A stretch of 26,743 bases of DNA, taken from positions 1 through 26,743 of the forward strand of contig NZ_LSJM01000367.1 of the NCBI RefSeq assembly GCF_001557215.1, written 5' to 3'. Positions 7,633 through 16,568 of this stretch are shown here, piece by piece. The notes under the pieces were generated by a model. That model was not told the DNA's origin and did not search any database. It was given only the letters and a program-made list of their open reading frames with translations. A program made the translations under genes and the position numbers. The first letter of the stretch is position 1, and each line of letters starts with the position of its first letter. Source of the DNA: Sphingomonas sp. CCH9-E2 (lineage in GTDB: Bacteria > Pseudomonadota > Alphaproteobacteria > Sphingomonadales > Sphingomonadaceae).

Positions 7633-8490
7633 TCAAGCGATGCCGAACGTCCAGCCCTCTGCGCGCGCAATTGCCGCACTCATCGCGGCGGGGTGCCATA
7701 GCGCGTGCTGGTCTGCAGCCCGCCTCAGCCACGCCGCCGTCAGCAGCGCGTCGGTCGCATGGTCGGTGTAGCGCGTAATCGGCGCATGCGCTCGCGACCC
7801 CAAGGCGGCGAGCGCCACGTCGAGCGACTCGGCATCGCGCAGCTTCGACCGCCCCTTGCGCGCACCGGCCGCTCGCGCGGCGATGGCGGTGTAAATCTCG
7901 ACCACGCACGCGCCGCGGCTGGGCAGGGGATCGAACGGCCACACCGGGACACGACCGTTCAGCCGGTGGAGCAGCCGCATTCCGGCAAAGCTGGCCTTGG
8001 CCACCTGCGCGGCGCCGATGGCGTCGAACACCGTCGACGGCTTGGTGGTCCCGTCATGCGCGATCTCGCACGCGCGCCAGTGCAGAAAGTCGGCCTTGGC
8101 TCCGTCGGCCGCGCCCAGATAGAAATGGGTGCCGCGCCGTGCGTCGATGAACCCCGCCGCGCCCAGATCGGGATCGTCGCTCGCGGCTTCGACATGCGCC
8201 CATAGCGCGCGGGCGTCGTCGCCCCGCGTCTCGCCGGGCAAGTGTGCGCCACGCGCGACGAATGGGGCCGAAAAGCTGAAATCGAACCCGATCAGTATCG
8301 GCGCGTCCGCCTGCGCCAGCACCCAGTCGAGCACTTCCCGACGCGCCCAGGCGCGATCGGGCGCCGCGATCAGCCGGGGGGCGGCATCGCCAGCCCCGCA
8401 GGTGGCTACCGCGATTCCTGGGTGGCGCACGCCTTTGGCACCGGACCAGTCGATCGCCGCAAATTGAGTGAAATGATGCGAGAACGCCAC
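7633..8490 (-). CDS. Uncharacterised DUF429-like protein (possible RNase H fold)
   Basis: This 285-residue soluble protein has coding-like composition. The N-terminal FAAIDWSGAKG and the later ILIGFDFSFSAPF (about residues 80-92) resemble the paired acidic strands of RNase H/actin-like folds found in DUF429-type proteins. A segment near the C-terminus, TRYTDHATDALLTAAWLRRA, adds a conserved-looking Asp/His/Asp group. No signal peptide or membrane segment is seen. It lies 12 bp downstream of the response regulator stop and in the same direction, so it may share that transcript. The coding call is strong; the family assignment is tentative and the function unknown. Confidence 0.7.
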   Translation of the reverse strand: MAFSHHFTQFAAIDWSGAKGVRHPGIAVATCGAGDAAPRLIAAPDRAWARREVLDWVLAQADAPILIGFDFSFSAPFVARGAHLPGETRGDDARALWAHVEAASDDPDLGAAGFIDARRGTHFYLGAADGAKADFLHWRACEIAHDGTTKPSTVFDAIGAAQVAKASFAGMRLLHRLNGRVPVWPFDPLPSRGACVVEIYTAIAARAAGARKGRSKLRDAESLDVALAALGSRAHAPITRYTDHATDALLTAAWLRRAADQHALWHPAAMSAAIARAEGWTFGIA

Positions 8491-8502
8491 GGCAGAGCCG
8501 GC

Positions 8503-9123
8503 TCAGCCCGGCGTCTCGATCCCCGCGAGCACCGCCAGCCGGATCGCTTCGGCGAAACTCGACACGTCGAGCTTGAGCATGATCCGCGCGCGATGCGATT
8601 CGACGGTGCGCACGCTCAGGCCCAGCTTTTCGGCGACTTCGCGATTGGTCAGCCCGTCGACCAGCAGCGCCAGGATCTCGACCTCGCGCTCGCTCAGCGT
8701 CTCCAGCCGGTTGCGGTCGCGCCCCGACTGCTGCGCCTCGGCCAGGTTGCGGTCGAGCAATTCGAACGCGATCCTCAGCGGCCCAAGCAGCTTGTCGAGC
8801 GTGAACGGCTTTTCGATGAAGTCGATCGCGCCGCGTTTGAGCGACTCGACCGCCGAGGTAATCTGTCCCTGTCCCGAGACGATGATCGCGGGAAAGCGGC
8901 GGTGATCGAACGCACGCAGCGCCTCATTGCCCGACAGTCCCGGCATGTTGAGATCGAGCAGCACGACCCCGGGGGCAGCACCGTCCTGTGCGGCAGTCAG
9001 AAAGCGCTCCGCCGAATCCCATGCGCTGACCGAAACCCCCGGCAATGTCGCCACCAGGCTGGAAATAACATCGCGGGCGAGATCATCGTCGTCGACGACA
9101 TGGATGGTGCGGGACATGGTCAT
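8503..9123 (-). CDS. FixJ/LuxR-type response regulator
   Basis: This 206-residue protein has an N-terminal receiver domain (about 5-120) with the acidic pocket DDDD at 11-14, phospho-acceptor Asp57 in VVLLDLNMPG, and Lys in the IEKPF motif. A C-terminal LuxR-type helix-turn-helix (about 140-200) follows: LSEREVEILALLVDGLTNREVAEKLGLSVRTVESHRARIMLKL. FixJ-type regulators bind DNA as dimers after phosphorylation. The gene lies 74 bp after the large hybrid kinase on the same strand, so it is the likely end point of that phosphorelay. The start could be ATG at 9123 or the ATG two codons later. Confidence 0.92.
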   Translation of the reverse strand: MTMSRTIHVVDDDDLARDVISSLVATLPGVSVSAWDSAERFLTAAQDGAAPGVVLLDLNMPGLSGNEALRAFDHRRFPAIIVSGQGQITSAVESLKRGAIDFIEKPFTLDKLLGPLRIAFELLDRNLAEAQQSGRDRNRLETLSEREVEILALLVDGLTNREVAEKLGLSVRTVESHRARIMLKLDVSSFAEAIRLAVLAGIETPG

Positions 9124-9171
9124 TCGCTGCTGGGACCGGGAGCCGGTTTGATAACGATCATGCTCCGTAAG

Positions 9172-9201
9172 TCCATATGATCACGTATTCTTACTACTCA
9201 A
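9172..9201 (-). promoter_or_regulatory. Possible internal promoter for the response regulator
   Basis: On the minus strand TTGAGT (9196-9201) and TATGGA (9172-9177) are separated by 18 bp in an unusually AT-rich pocket between the kinase stop and the regulator start. This would let the regulator be expressed apart from the kinase. The match is moderate and rests on consensus alone. Confidence 0.3.
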
Positions 9202-12200
9202 ACTGATGCGTCTTGGGAACTTGTTTCGATCAGTGCTAGCAGTGCTTGTGCAAGAATAATGCGCTCACCGGGTGTCGCATCGATCATCGCTCGTTCGGTT
9301 TCGCGGGCCCTGTTCCCCAGCGCTTCGTCGCCGAAATGCCCGGCGGTCCCCGCCAATTTGTGGATGTCGGACAGTAATGTGGCAATGGCCCGCGAGTCAT
9401 CGGCGGCGTTCGCATCGAATGCCCGCAGCGCGTCGGCGAGCGCGGCGCGACGTTCGCCGTAACGTGCCATCAGGGACGGCGGGAGGGGTTCGGCTGTGGG
9501 AGCCATGCTCGATGTCGGGAGGATCGGCCGAACACCGGGACGGCGCCGTGCCCAGGTCGCGATGGCCCGTTCCAGATCCTCGCGTCGGACCGGCTTGGCC
9601 AGATGGGCCTGCATCCCTGCCGCAAAACAGGCGTCGATGTCATTCTGATAGACATTGGCCGATAGCGCGACGATCGGCAGCGTTTCGGCATCGAAGCCCA
9701 GGCTGCGCAAGCGCTGAGTCGCGCCGATGCCATCAAGGATGGGCATCTGGATGTCCATAAGGATCAGGTCATAGGGTGTACCAGCCTCGGCGGCGGCTTC
9801 AGCGCCGGTAACCGCTTCCAATCCGTTGCCGACCACGTCGAGCGCCAGCCCCAAGCGCGCCGCCGTCGCGCGAATCAGCGCCTGGTTGATTTCATTGTCT
9901 TCGGCCAGCAAGACCCGGATTGCGGTCGACGTCGGTGCCGGCGCATCCACGCCGCTGTTCGTCCGTGGGGCATTGGGCGAAGCCGTATGGCCGCTGGCCG
10001 ACGCTGGGACGCAGGGCAGGGTGAAGTGAAAGCTGCTGCCTTCATTTACCCGGCTGTGGACCTTCAGACTGCCGCCCATTAGGCGCACCAGCGAACTGGA
10101 GATGGTGAGGCCCAGTCCGGTTCCCGTCCCGGTCGCACGTGCGACAGGGTGAATCTGAACGAACGACTTGAAGATATCCGCCAACCGGTCCTGCGGGATG
10201 CCGGGGCCGGAATCCACGACGGTAAACCGCATTCCTTCGCTGGCGCGGCTGATCTCGAGCCGGACAAATCCGCGCTCGGTGAACTTGACCGCGTTGCCGA
10301 GCAAGTTGAGCAAAACCTGGCGCAGTCGCAGCTTATCCCCGCGGACGACCGGGGGAAGTTTGGGGTCGATCTGGACCTCCAGCCATACGTCACGCCGACG
10401 CACGCTGGGCATCAGCATGCGGATCGCCGAACTGGCCAGTTCTTCGAGCGCCACGGGTTCGTCGGCCAGCTCCAGATGCCCCGCCTCGATCTTGGACAAG
10501 TCGAGAACATCGTTGAGCAGCGCCATCATGTTGGTGCCGGACTCGATGATGATCTGGGTATAGTTGCGCTGTTCGGTGGCCAGTTTCGTTTCCAGCAGAA
10601 GTTCCGCAAAGCCGATCACGCCGTTCATCGGAGTACGGATTTCATGGCTCAGATTGGCCAGAAACGTCCCACGCGCCTGCGCCTCGCGCTGCGCTGAATC
10701 GCGCGCTTGTAGCAATTGCTCGCGCACCCGCGTCTCGTTGGTGACGTCCTGCATCACCCCGAACAGGGCGGCGGTCTTGCCGTCCGGACGCGGTTCGGCG
10801 CGCCCGAGATAGGACAGATAGCGTGTCTCGCCATTATCGTCCCGGGTGATCCGCACGCGCAGGTTGAACGGCGCCTGGTCGCGCACCGCCGCCAACATTG
10901 CCTCCCAGGTCTGGTCCCGGTCTTCGGCATGCAGATAGTCGAGCGCCTCGTCCCGCGTGATCGGGTTGGCGGGGTCGCGCCCATGGATGCGATAAACCTC
11001 GTCCGACCACAACAACGTGCCTGCCGCGATGTCGTAGCGCCAATGCCCGACATGCGTCGTCGCCTCGGTCATCAGCAACAGGCGGTTCGCCTCCGACAGC
11101 TCGGCGGTGGAGCGCTCGACCTCCCGTGTGACCACCGCCTCGCGGCGCGCCACTACCGCAAGCACCGCAGCGAGGGCGAGATTGATCGTCAGGCCGGTGA
11201 GCAACACGAGCAGCGGCTCGATGCTGCGCGAGCGCGCCTCGAACGCGGCAGTGCTGCGCCACTCCAATCGCCACACGCGACCGGCGACCTTCATTTCGCG
11301 CGACGTCACAAAGGCCGACCGGTGGATCGCTCTGGGAGCATCGGATCGGCTATCGAACACCGATACCCATCTATTCGCACCATCACGCGCACGGATCGTC
11401 AGTTCGAAGTCTTCGCCCTGGTTCGGGGTCAGGTCGCTGAAAAACCGCTGAGCGGTAAACGGGTGATAGACCCAGCCGATGAGTGCACGGCGACGCTCCG
11501 CCACCGTGCGGGGAGGTTCTGCCGCTGCATAGACGGGGCGCATCATCGTGAAGCCCGGGCCAGGCCCGCGATATTGGATGAACTGAAGCGGTTGGGTAAC
11601 GACCGCTCTCCCGCTGTCGCGCGCCTGATCGGCGGCCGTGCGTCGCTTCGGATCAAAGGTGATGTCCACGCCCAGAACGGCGCGGTTCCGCTCCAGCGGA
11701 TAGATATAGCTCACCACATAATGATCACCGGTCGCGGGCGCGCGCGCGATCTGCGCGATCGGCAGGCCATTGCGCACGGACTTGGCCTTGAACGCGGCGA
11801 CATCGGCGCGGGGCACGCGCACGATAAATCCGATGTCGCGAATGCCGGGATAGCGGCGCTCGATGTCGATCACCTTGGCATAGGCAACCCATTCGTCCCA
11901 CGTTACCCGATCGCCGGCGGTGAACAATGCCGATGCTGCGTCGAGGCTTTGCGCCGCGCGGTTCAGCCGCTCGTGCAGCGCCTGCTCGCTTTCGGTTGTC
12001 AGCATCGCAAAGTTCGACCGACTGCTGTCGTAAACGCGCTCGCGCACGTTGATCCACGCGAACATGGTCAGCGCAAGACCGAGGCCGCATCCCAGCGCGA
12101 TATAGCCGAACAACCCGCGGATCGGCGCCCCGCGCCACAATGCCCGAAAGCGCCGCCTTGTGCCGATCATCGCGAAGGGCGCAACGGTCAGGATGCCCAA

Positions 12201-12764
12201 TATGTCGCCCAGCGCCCAGGTCGCGACGCTCCCCGGCACGCGTTCGACCGGAAAGCCGCGCAGCGCCATCATCGCCAGATGCCCGATCGCTGCCGAGACG
12301 AGGGCAGGGATCAGGATGCCCAGCCCGATCGCCACGGCGACAGCGCGCCCATCGGTCAACTCGATCTGATCGCCGAACCGGCGGCGCAGCAGGACATCGG
12401 CGGTCAGCACCTGCAGCGTTGCGCCGGTTGCCGTCCATACGGCCAGCCCGCCCGCGCGCAGCAGGCTCGATCCCATCGACATGCCCAAAATCACGTTGAG
12501 CAACAGCGAGGCAAGGAACACCGCAGGCAACAGCCAGCGACCGTAAAGCAGCACCGCCGCGACGGCGACACCCGACGGTAGCCACAGCATCGTCACATTG
12601 GCCGGCGGAATCGCGAGTTGCTTGGCAACCCAGCCGCTGGCCACGAACATCACGACCAGGATCAGCCCGAGTCGCATGCGCTCCACGACCGACAGCGGCG
12701 CGGGACCCACCGACGCACCGGGAGGCTGCTCAGCTTCAGAACGGACGTCGCGCACGAGCTCCAC
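9198..12764 (-). CDS. Hybrid sensor histidine kinase, MASE1-CHASE-PAS-HisKA-HATPase-REC-Hpt
   Basis: This 1188-residue membrane sensor begins with a multi-pass MASE1 region (about 30-230, with ANVTMLWLPSGVAVAAVLLYG). A large extracytoplasmic CHASE domain follows (about 240-500, with YPGIRDIGFI and VLGVDITFDP), then a membrane helix near 520-545 and a PAS domain (about 570-680, WSDEVYRIHG). The kinase core has phospho-acceptor His707 in NLSHEIRTPMNG, the N-box NLLGNAVKFTE and the G-boxes DSGPGIP and GTGLGLTI. A receiver domain carries Asp1004 in LILMDIQMPILDG, and a C-terminal Hpt domain carries His1135 in IHKLAGTAGHFGD. All four phosphorelay residues are therefore present. CHASE domains often bind small extracellular ligands; the ligand here is unknown. 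The GTG start at 12764 has a weak ribosome binding site, so the exact N-terminus is uncertain. Confidence 0.9.
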   Translation of the reverse strand: MELVRDVRSEAEQPPGASVGPAPLSVVERMRLGLILVVMFVASGWVAKQLAIPPANVTMLWLPSGVAVAAVLLYGRWLLPAVFLASLLLNVILGMSMGSSLLRAGGLAVWTATGATLQVLTADVLLRRRFGDQIELTDGRAVAVAIGLGILIPALVSAAIGHLAMMALRGFPVERVPGSVATWALGDILGILTVAPFAMIGTRRRFRALWRGAPIRGLFGYIALGCGLGLALTMFAWINVRERVYDSSRSNFAMLTTESEQALHERLNRAAQSLDAASALFTAGDRVTWDEWVAYAKVIDIERRYPGIRDIGFIVRVPRADVAAFKAKSVRNGLPIAQIARAPATGDHYVVSYIYPLERNRAVLGVDITFDPKRRTAADQARDSGRAVVTQPLQFIQYRGPGPGFTMMRPVYAAAEPPRTVAERRRALIGWVYHPFTAQRFFSDLTPNQGEDFELTIRARDGANRWVSVFDSRSDAPRAIHRSAFVTSREMKVAGRVWRLEWRSTAAFEARSRSIEPLLVLLTGLTINLALAAVLAVVARREAVVTREVERSTAELSEANRLLLMTEATTHVGHWRYDIAAGTLLWSDEVYRIHGRDPANPITRDEALDYLHAEDRDQTWEAMLAAVRDQAPFNLRVRITRDDNGETRYLSYLGRAEPRPDGKTAALFGVMQDVTNETRVREQLLQARDSAQREAQARGTFLANLSHEIRTPMNGVIGFAELLLETKLATEQRNYTQIIIESGTNMMALLNDVLDLSKIEAGHLELADEPVALEELASSAIRMLMPSVRRRDVWLEVQIDPKLPPVVRGDKLRLRQVLLNLLGNAVKFTERGFVRLEISRASEGMRFTVVDSGPGIPQDRLADIFKSFVQIHPVARATGTGTGLGLTISSSLVRLMGGSLKVHSRVNEGSSFHFTLPCVPASASGHTASPNAPRTNSGVDAPAPTSTAIRVLLAEDNEINQALIRATAARLGLALDVVGNGLEAVTGAEAAAEAGTPYDLILMDIQMPILDGIGATQRLRSLGFDAETLPIVALSANVYQNDIDACFAAGMQAHLAKPVRREDLERAIATWARRRPGVRPILPTSSMAPTAEPLPPSLMARYGERRAALADALRAFDANAADDSRAIATLLSDIHKLAGTAGHFGDEALGNRARETERAMIDATPGERIILAQALLALIETSSQDASV

Positions 12765-12903
12765 AGGGCGATCTATAACAAGCCGTGCGGCAGATGCATC
12801 CGTTGCAATACCGGGTTGACGTAGGGCAGCCAGCTTGACTGCGCGACGCGTTGATGCCCGCCATAGGCCGGCGCGGCGCGAAAGCCAATGGTGTGAAGCT
12901 TAT

Positions 12904-12980
12904 TGGTCGGGGCGACAGGATTCGAACCTGCGACCCCCACACCCCCAGTGTGATGCGCTACCAGGCTGCGCTACGCCCCG
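12904..12980 (-). tRNA. tRNA-Pro (anticodon GGG)
   Basis: The minus strand gives a complete 77-nt cloverleaf: acceptor arms CGGGGCG and CGCCCCG, D-arm with AGCGCAGCCTGGTAGCGC, anticodon loop CTGGGGG (anticodon GGG), T-arm GGTTCGAATCC, discriminator A and encoded CCA. It stands alone between the kinase gene and the Sec operon. Confidence 0.95.
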
Positions 12981-13155
12981 ACCGAAGGCAGGCCCTCTAG
13001 GCGGGTGCGACCGGGGATGCAAGGGGGATCGGGCGCGCTGTGGCCAGGGGGCGACAGTTGCATGGCCGCAACACAAGTGGTAGCTCGCGCCGCTTGAACC
13101 GGGGAGCATCGCTCCCCACCATTCAGGCCCAACCCTTTCTGGCCCCGGGAACCTC

Positions 13156-13497
13156 ATGATCATCACCCCAGCATTTGCACAGGCCGCAGGTAGCGCGGCG
13201 GCTCAGCCCAGCGGCGCGGCATCGTTCCTGTCGATCGCCCCGCTCGTCCTGATCTTCGTCGCCTTCTACTTCCTGATGATTCGCCCGCAGCAGAAGCGGA
13301 TGAAGACGCTGCAGGCATCGATCAGCTCGATGAAGAAGAACGACACCGTCGTCACTGCAGGGGGCTTGGTCGGCAAGGTGGTGTCGGTCGACGACGTTTA
13401 CGCCAATGTCGAAATCGCGCCGACGGTGAAGGTCAAGGTGGTCAAGGCGACCATCGTCGAGGTTCAGCCGCTCGGCGGCAAACCCGCGAACGACTGA
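13156..13497 (+). CDS. yajC: Preprotein translocase subunit YajC
   Basis: This 113-residue protein has a short periplasmic N-terminus, one membrane helix (about 25-45, FLSIAPLVLIFVAFYFLMI), the family hallmark RPQQKRMK immediately after it, and a cytoplasmic domain with KKNDTVVTAGGLVGKV. YajC joins SecD and SecF in the accessory complex that boosts SecYEG-driven export in the inner membrane. It is the first gene of the operon, 4 bp before secD. The length is normal for the family. Confidence 0.95.
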   Translation: MIITPAFAQAAGSAAAQPSGAASFLSIAPLVLIFVAFYFLMIRPQQKRMKTLQASISSMKKNDTVVTAGGLVGKVVSVDDVYANVEIAPTVKVKVVKATIVEVQPLGGKPAND

Positions 13498-13501
13498 CGC
13501 C

Positions 13502-15145
13502 ATGCTCGATTTTCCCAAGTGGAAGGTCTGGGCGGTCTGGCTCAGCATCGCGGTCTGCCTGTTGCTGGCGATCCCCAGCTTCGTACCCGAAAGCGCGCGT
13601 GAGCGCTGGCCGTCCTGGATTCCGCAACCCTCGATCAACCTCGGCCTCGATCTGGCCGGCGGCAGCTCGATCCTGCTCGAAGCGGATGTCGACGATCTCG
13701 CGCGCACCCGCCTCGCCGCCAAGCGCGACGAGATCGAGACCGAGTTCCGCCGTCAGGATCCGCGGATCGACATCGGCGACATTTCGACCCGTGACAATCG
13801 CATCAGCTTCATGGTGCGCAACGTGGCGCAGGTCGATGCTGCGCGCGAACGCCTGCTGCAGCTGACCGGCAGCGGCGTCGGCATGTCCGGCCAGCGTGAA
13901 TGGACGATCGAGGTGCGCGACGGCACCCGCTTCATCGTCAGCCAGACCCGCGCCGGACTTGATCAGGCTGTGACGCAGGCAATGTCCGACGCGCGCGAAG
14001 TCGTCGATCGCCGCATCAACGCGCTGGGCACGCTCGAGCCGACGATCATTCTTCAGGGGCGCAACCGCATCCTCGTCGAAGTACCGGGCGTCAAGGACCC
14101 CGAAGCGCTGAAGCGCACCATCGGCAAGACCGCGCGGCTTGAGTTCAAGCTGGTCGATACCACCGCCAATCCGGCTGAGCTCGCCGCTGGCCGTGCGCCG
14201 ATCGGCAGCGAAGTCGCGGCCTATCCGACCGCGCCGGGCGGGCTTCCCTATGTCGCCTATCCGACCAAGCAGGGCGAAGTCGCGAAGATCGCGCTCAAGC
14301 GCCAGATTATCGTCAGCGGCGATCAGCTGATCGACGCGAAGCAGGAGTATGATCAGGACCAGCAGGTGGTGGTCGGTTTCACCTTCGACACGCAGGGGGG
14401 GCGCCGCTTTGCCCAGGCCACCCAGACCAACACCGGCAAGCCGTTTGCGATCATCGTCGACGGACAGGTGATCTCGGCACCGAACATCAACGAACCGATC
14501 CTCGGCGGTCGCGGTCAGATTTCGGGCGGCTTTACGGTCGAAAGCGCCAACGAACTCGCCATCGCGCTGCGCTCGGGCAAGCTGCCCGTCGCGCTCAAGG
14601 TCGTCGAAGAGCGAACCGTTTCGGCCGAGCTCGGTCAGGAATCGATCGAGAAGGGCATCCTCGCCGGCGTCGTCGGTACGCTCGCGCTGATCGCCTTCAT
14701 GCTGTTCACTTATCTGCGCTTCGGCGTCTACACGACCGCCGCGCTGCTGGTGAACGCGATCATGATCCTCGGCGTCATGGCGTTCTTCGGAGCGACGCTG
14801 ACCTTGCCCGGCATCGCCGGTTTCGTGCTCACCATCGGTGCCGCGGTCGACGCCAACGTGCTGATCAACGAACGCATCCGTGAGGAACAGCGCATCCGCG
14901 GCCGCGCCGCAATCGCCTCGGTCGAGTTCGGCTACAAGGAAGCGAGCCGTGCGATCTTCGACGCGAACATCACCAACGTCATCTCGGCGGCGATCATGTT
15001 CATGTTCGGCACCGGCCCGATCCGCGGGTTCGCGGTCGTGCTCGCCATCGGCATCATCACCTCGGTGTTCACCGGCGTCACCTTCACGCGTCTGCTCGTT
15101 GCCGATTATCTGAAGCGCAACCGTCCCAAGACGATCAATATTTAA
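13502..15145 (+). CDS. secD: Protein translocase subunit SecD
   Basis: This 547-residue protein has a first membrane helix at about 8-27, then the D1 motif LGLDLAGGS at 47-55. A large periplasmic domain follows (to about 370, with RRINALGTLEPTI and ILVEVPGVKDPE), then five C-terminal membrane helices containing GAAVDANVLINERIREE and FKxAxRAIFDANITN-like GYKEASRAIFDANITN. SecD uses the proton gradient to pull exported proteins across the membrane after SecA action. It is separated by 12 bp from secF. It is complete, with no anomaly seen. Confidence 0.97.
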   Translation: MLDFPKWKVWAVWLSIAVCLLLAIPSFVPESARERWPSWIPQPSINLGLDLAGGSSILLEADVDDLARTRLAAKRDEIETEFRRQDPRIDIGDISTRDNRISFMVRNVAQVDAARERLLQLTGSGVGMSGQREWTIEVRDGTRFIVSQTRAGLDQAVTQAMSDAREVVDRRINALGTLEPTIILQGRNRILVEVPGVKDPEALKRTIGKTARLEFKLVDTTANPAELAAGRAPIGSEVAAYPTAPGGLPYVAYPTKQGEVAKIALKRQIIVSGDQLIDAKQEYDQDQQVVVGFTFDTQGGRRFAQATQTNTGKPFAIIVDGQVISAPNINEPILGGRGQISGGFTVESANELAIALRSGKLPVALKVVEERTVSAELGQESIEKGILAGVVGTLALIAFMLFTYLRFGVYTTAALLVNAIMILGVMAFFGATLTLPGIAGFVLTIGAAVDANVLINERIREEQRIRGRAAIASVEFGYKEASRAIFDANITNVISAAIMFMFGTGPIRGFAVVLAIGIITSVFTGVTFTRLLVADYLKRNRPKTINI

Positions 15146-15157
15146 GGCCGCCCAGAT

Positions 15158-16135
15158 ATGCGCCCGCTCAAACTTGTCCCCGACAACACCAACATCCCGT
15201 TCCTGAAATGGCGGAACGTGGCGATGGCATTGTCGCTGCTCCTCATCATCGGTTCGATCGTGCTGTGCGTGGTGAAGGGGTTCAACCTCGGCATCGATTT
15301 CGTCGGCGGGCAGCAGACCCGCGTGACCTTCAGCCAACCGGTCGATATCGAAACGCTGCGCCAGCGCGTCGAAGCGCTCGGCTATGGCGAGGCGACGATT
15401 CAGCGCAGCGGTGACACGACCGAATATTCGGTCCGCACCCCGCTGCCCGAAGGTGGCGAGGAAGCCGCGAACAAGGCCGCATCGGCGATCCGCGCGACGA
15501 TCCAGCAGGGCTATCCCGGTGCCCAGGTCGCCGGCGCGCAGAGCGTGTCGGGCAAGGTGTCGGAAGAGCTGTTCCGCAACGGCGCGATCAGCCTCACCCT
15601 CGCGATGCTGGCGATCGCGCTCTACATCTGGTTCCGCTTCGAATGGCAGTTCGGCGTCGGTGCGCTGTTCGCCCTGTTCCACGACGTTGCGCTGACGCTC
15701 GGCTTCTTCGCGCTGACTCAGCTCGAGTTCGACCTCAACATCGTCGCGGCGATCCTGACGATCATCGGCTACTCGCTCAACGACACCATCGTGGTCTATG
15801 ACCGTATTCGCGAAAATATGCGCAAATACCGCAAGATGGAGATGGGCGAACTGCTCGACCTGTCGATCAACGAGACGCTGTCGCGCACCGTCGTGACGTC
15901 GCTGTCGATCGGTATCGTGCTCGCGATCCTGCTGGTCATCGGTCCGGACGTCATCTTCGGCTTCACCGCCGCGATGCTGCTCGGCATCGTGATCGGTACC
16001 TTCTCGTCGGTCTATGTGTCGGCCGCGATCCTGCTGTGGCTGCGGCTGAAGCCCGACAGTTTCCTGCCCAAGGAAGCGACCGGGCCGAAGGGCGCTGAGC
16101 GTGCCGAGGCGGTCGACTTCAAGGACATGCCCTGA
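15158..16135 (+). CDS. secF: Protein translocase subunit SecF
   Basis: This 325-residue protein has the same plan as SecD on a smaller scale: first helix at about 20-40, motif LGIDFVGGQ at 44-52, a short periplasmic domain, and five membrane helices containing TIIGYSLNDTIVVYDRIREN and LSRTVVTSLS. It pairs with SecD to form the proton-driven export motor. It is acidic at its C-terminus (EAVDFKDMP). The stop TGA shares one base with the ATG of the next gene. Confidence 0.97.
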   Translation: MRPLKLVPDNTNIPFLKWRNVAMALSLLLIIGSIVLCVVKGFNLGIDFVGGQQTRVTFSQPVDIETLRQRVEALGYGEATIQRSGDTTEYSVRTPLPEGGEEAANKAASAIRATIQQGYPGAQVAGAQSVSGKVSEELFRNGAISLTLAMLAIALYIWFRFEWQFGVGALFALFHDVALTLGFFALTQLEFDLNIVAAILTIIGYSLNDTIVVYDRIRENMRKYRKMEMGELLDLSINETLSRTVVTSLSIGIVLAILLVIGPDVIFGFTAAMLLGIVIGTFSSVYVSAAILLWLRLKPDSFLPKEATGPKGAERAEAVDFKDMP

Positions 16136-16497
16136 TGCGGGTCGACCGGACCCGGATCGAGGGACCGGTCGTCTCGGGGTTCAGCGGTCGCGGCTTCCGC
16201 GTCGATGATGGCGTGTATGACGGGCTGCTGCTGACCCCGACGCGCGCCGATGGCTGGGCTCCGCCGCCGCTTGCAGAGCTGACCGTGGACGATCTCGCGC
16301 CGTTGCTGGCGATGGACCCGCTACCGGAATTCCTGATCCTGGGCACCGGCACCACGCTGCGCCGTCCGCCAGCAGCACTGGAAGCAGCGCTGCCTTTCGG
16401 CATCGAGCCGATGGACAGCCGCGCCGCGGCGCGCCTGTGGGGCGTGCTGCGCGCAGAGCTTCGTGGCGTCGCCGCCGCGCTCTATCCGCTCGACTGA
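16135..16497 (+). CDS. Mth938-like domain protein
   Basis: This 120-residue soluble protein starts in the overlap TGATG with secF. It shows the family pattern VVSGFSGRGFRVDDGVYDGLLLTPTRADGW, then LAPLLAMDPLPEFLILGTGTTLRRPP and the C-terminal SRAAARLWGVLRAELRGVAAALYPL. Mth938-like (DUF498/NDUFAF3-type) proteins are associated with membrane-complex assembly in mitochondria, but their bacterial role is not settled. Linkage to secDF is common in alphaproteobacteria as far as I know, and the overlap indicates cotranslation. Confidence 0.85.
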   Translation: MRVDRTRIEGPVVSGFSGRGFRVDDGVYDGLLLTPTRADGWAPPPLAELTVDDLAPLLAMDPLPEFLILGTGTTLRRPPAALEAALPFGIEPMDSRAAARLWGVLRAELRGVAAALYPLD

Positions 16498-16568
16498 TCG
16501 CCATACCCGATCTTCCAATTTAATTGGAACTACGGCATGATCCCCGCAAACAAGCAGGGGAGAGGATC

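Noticed and set aside
10716..12581. 621-residue ORF antisense to the histidine kinase
   Set aside because: It mirrors the codon bias of the kinase gene; its His/Arg/Gln-rich translation has no domain, and the kinase frame is unambiguous.
13442..15682. 746-residue ORF antisense to secD/secF
   Set aside because: It is a shadow of highly conserved genes and its composition is that of reverse-complemented coding DNA.
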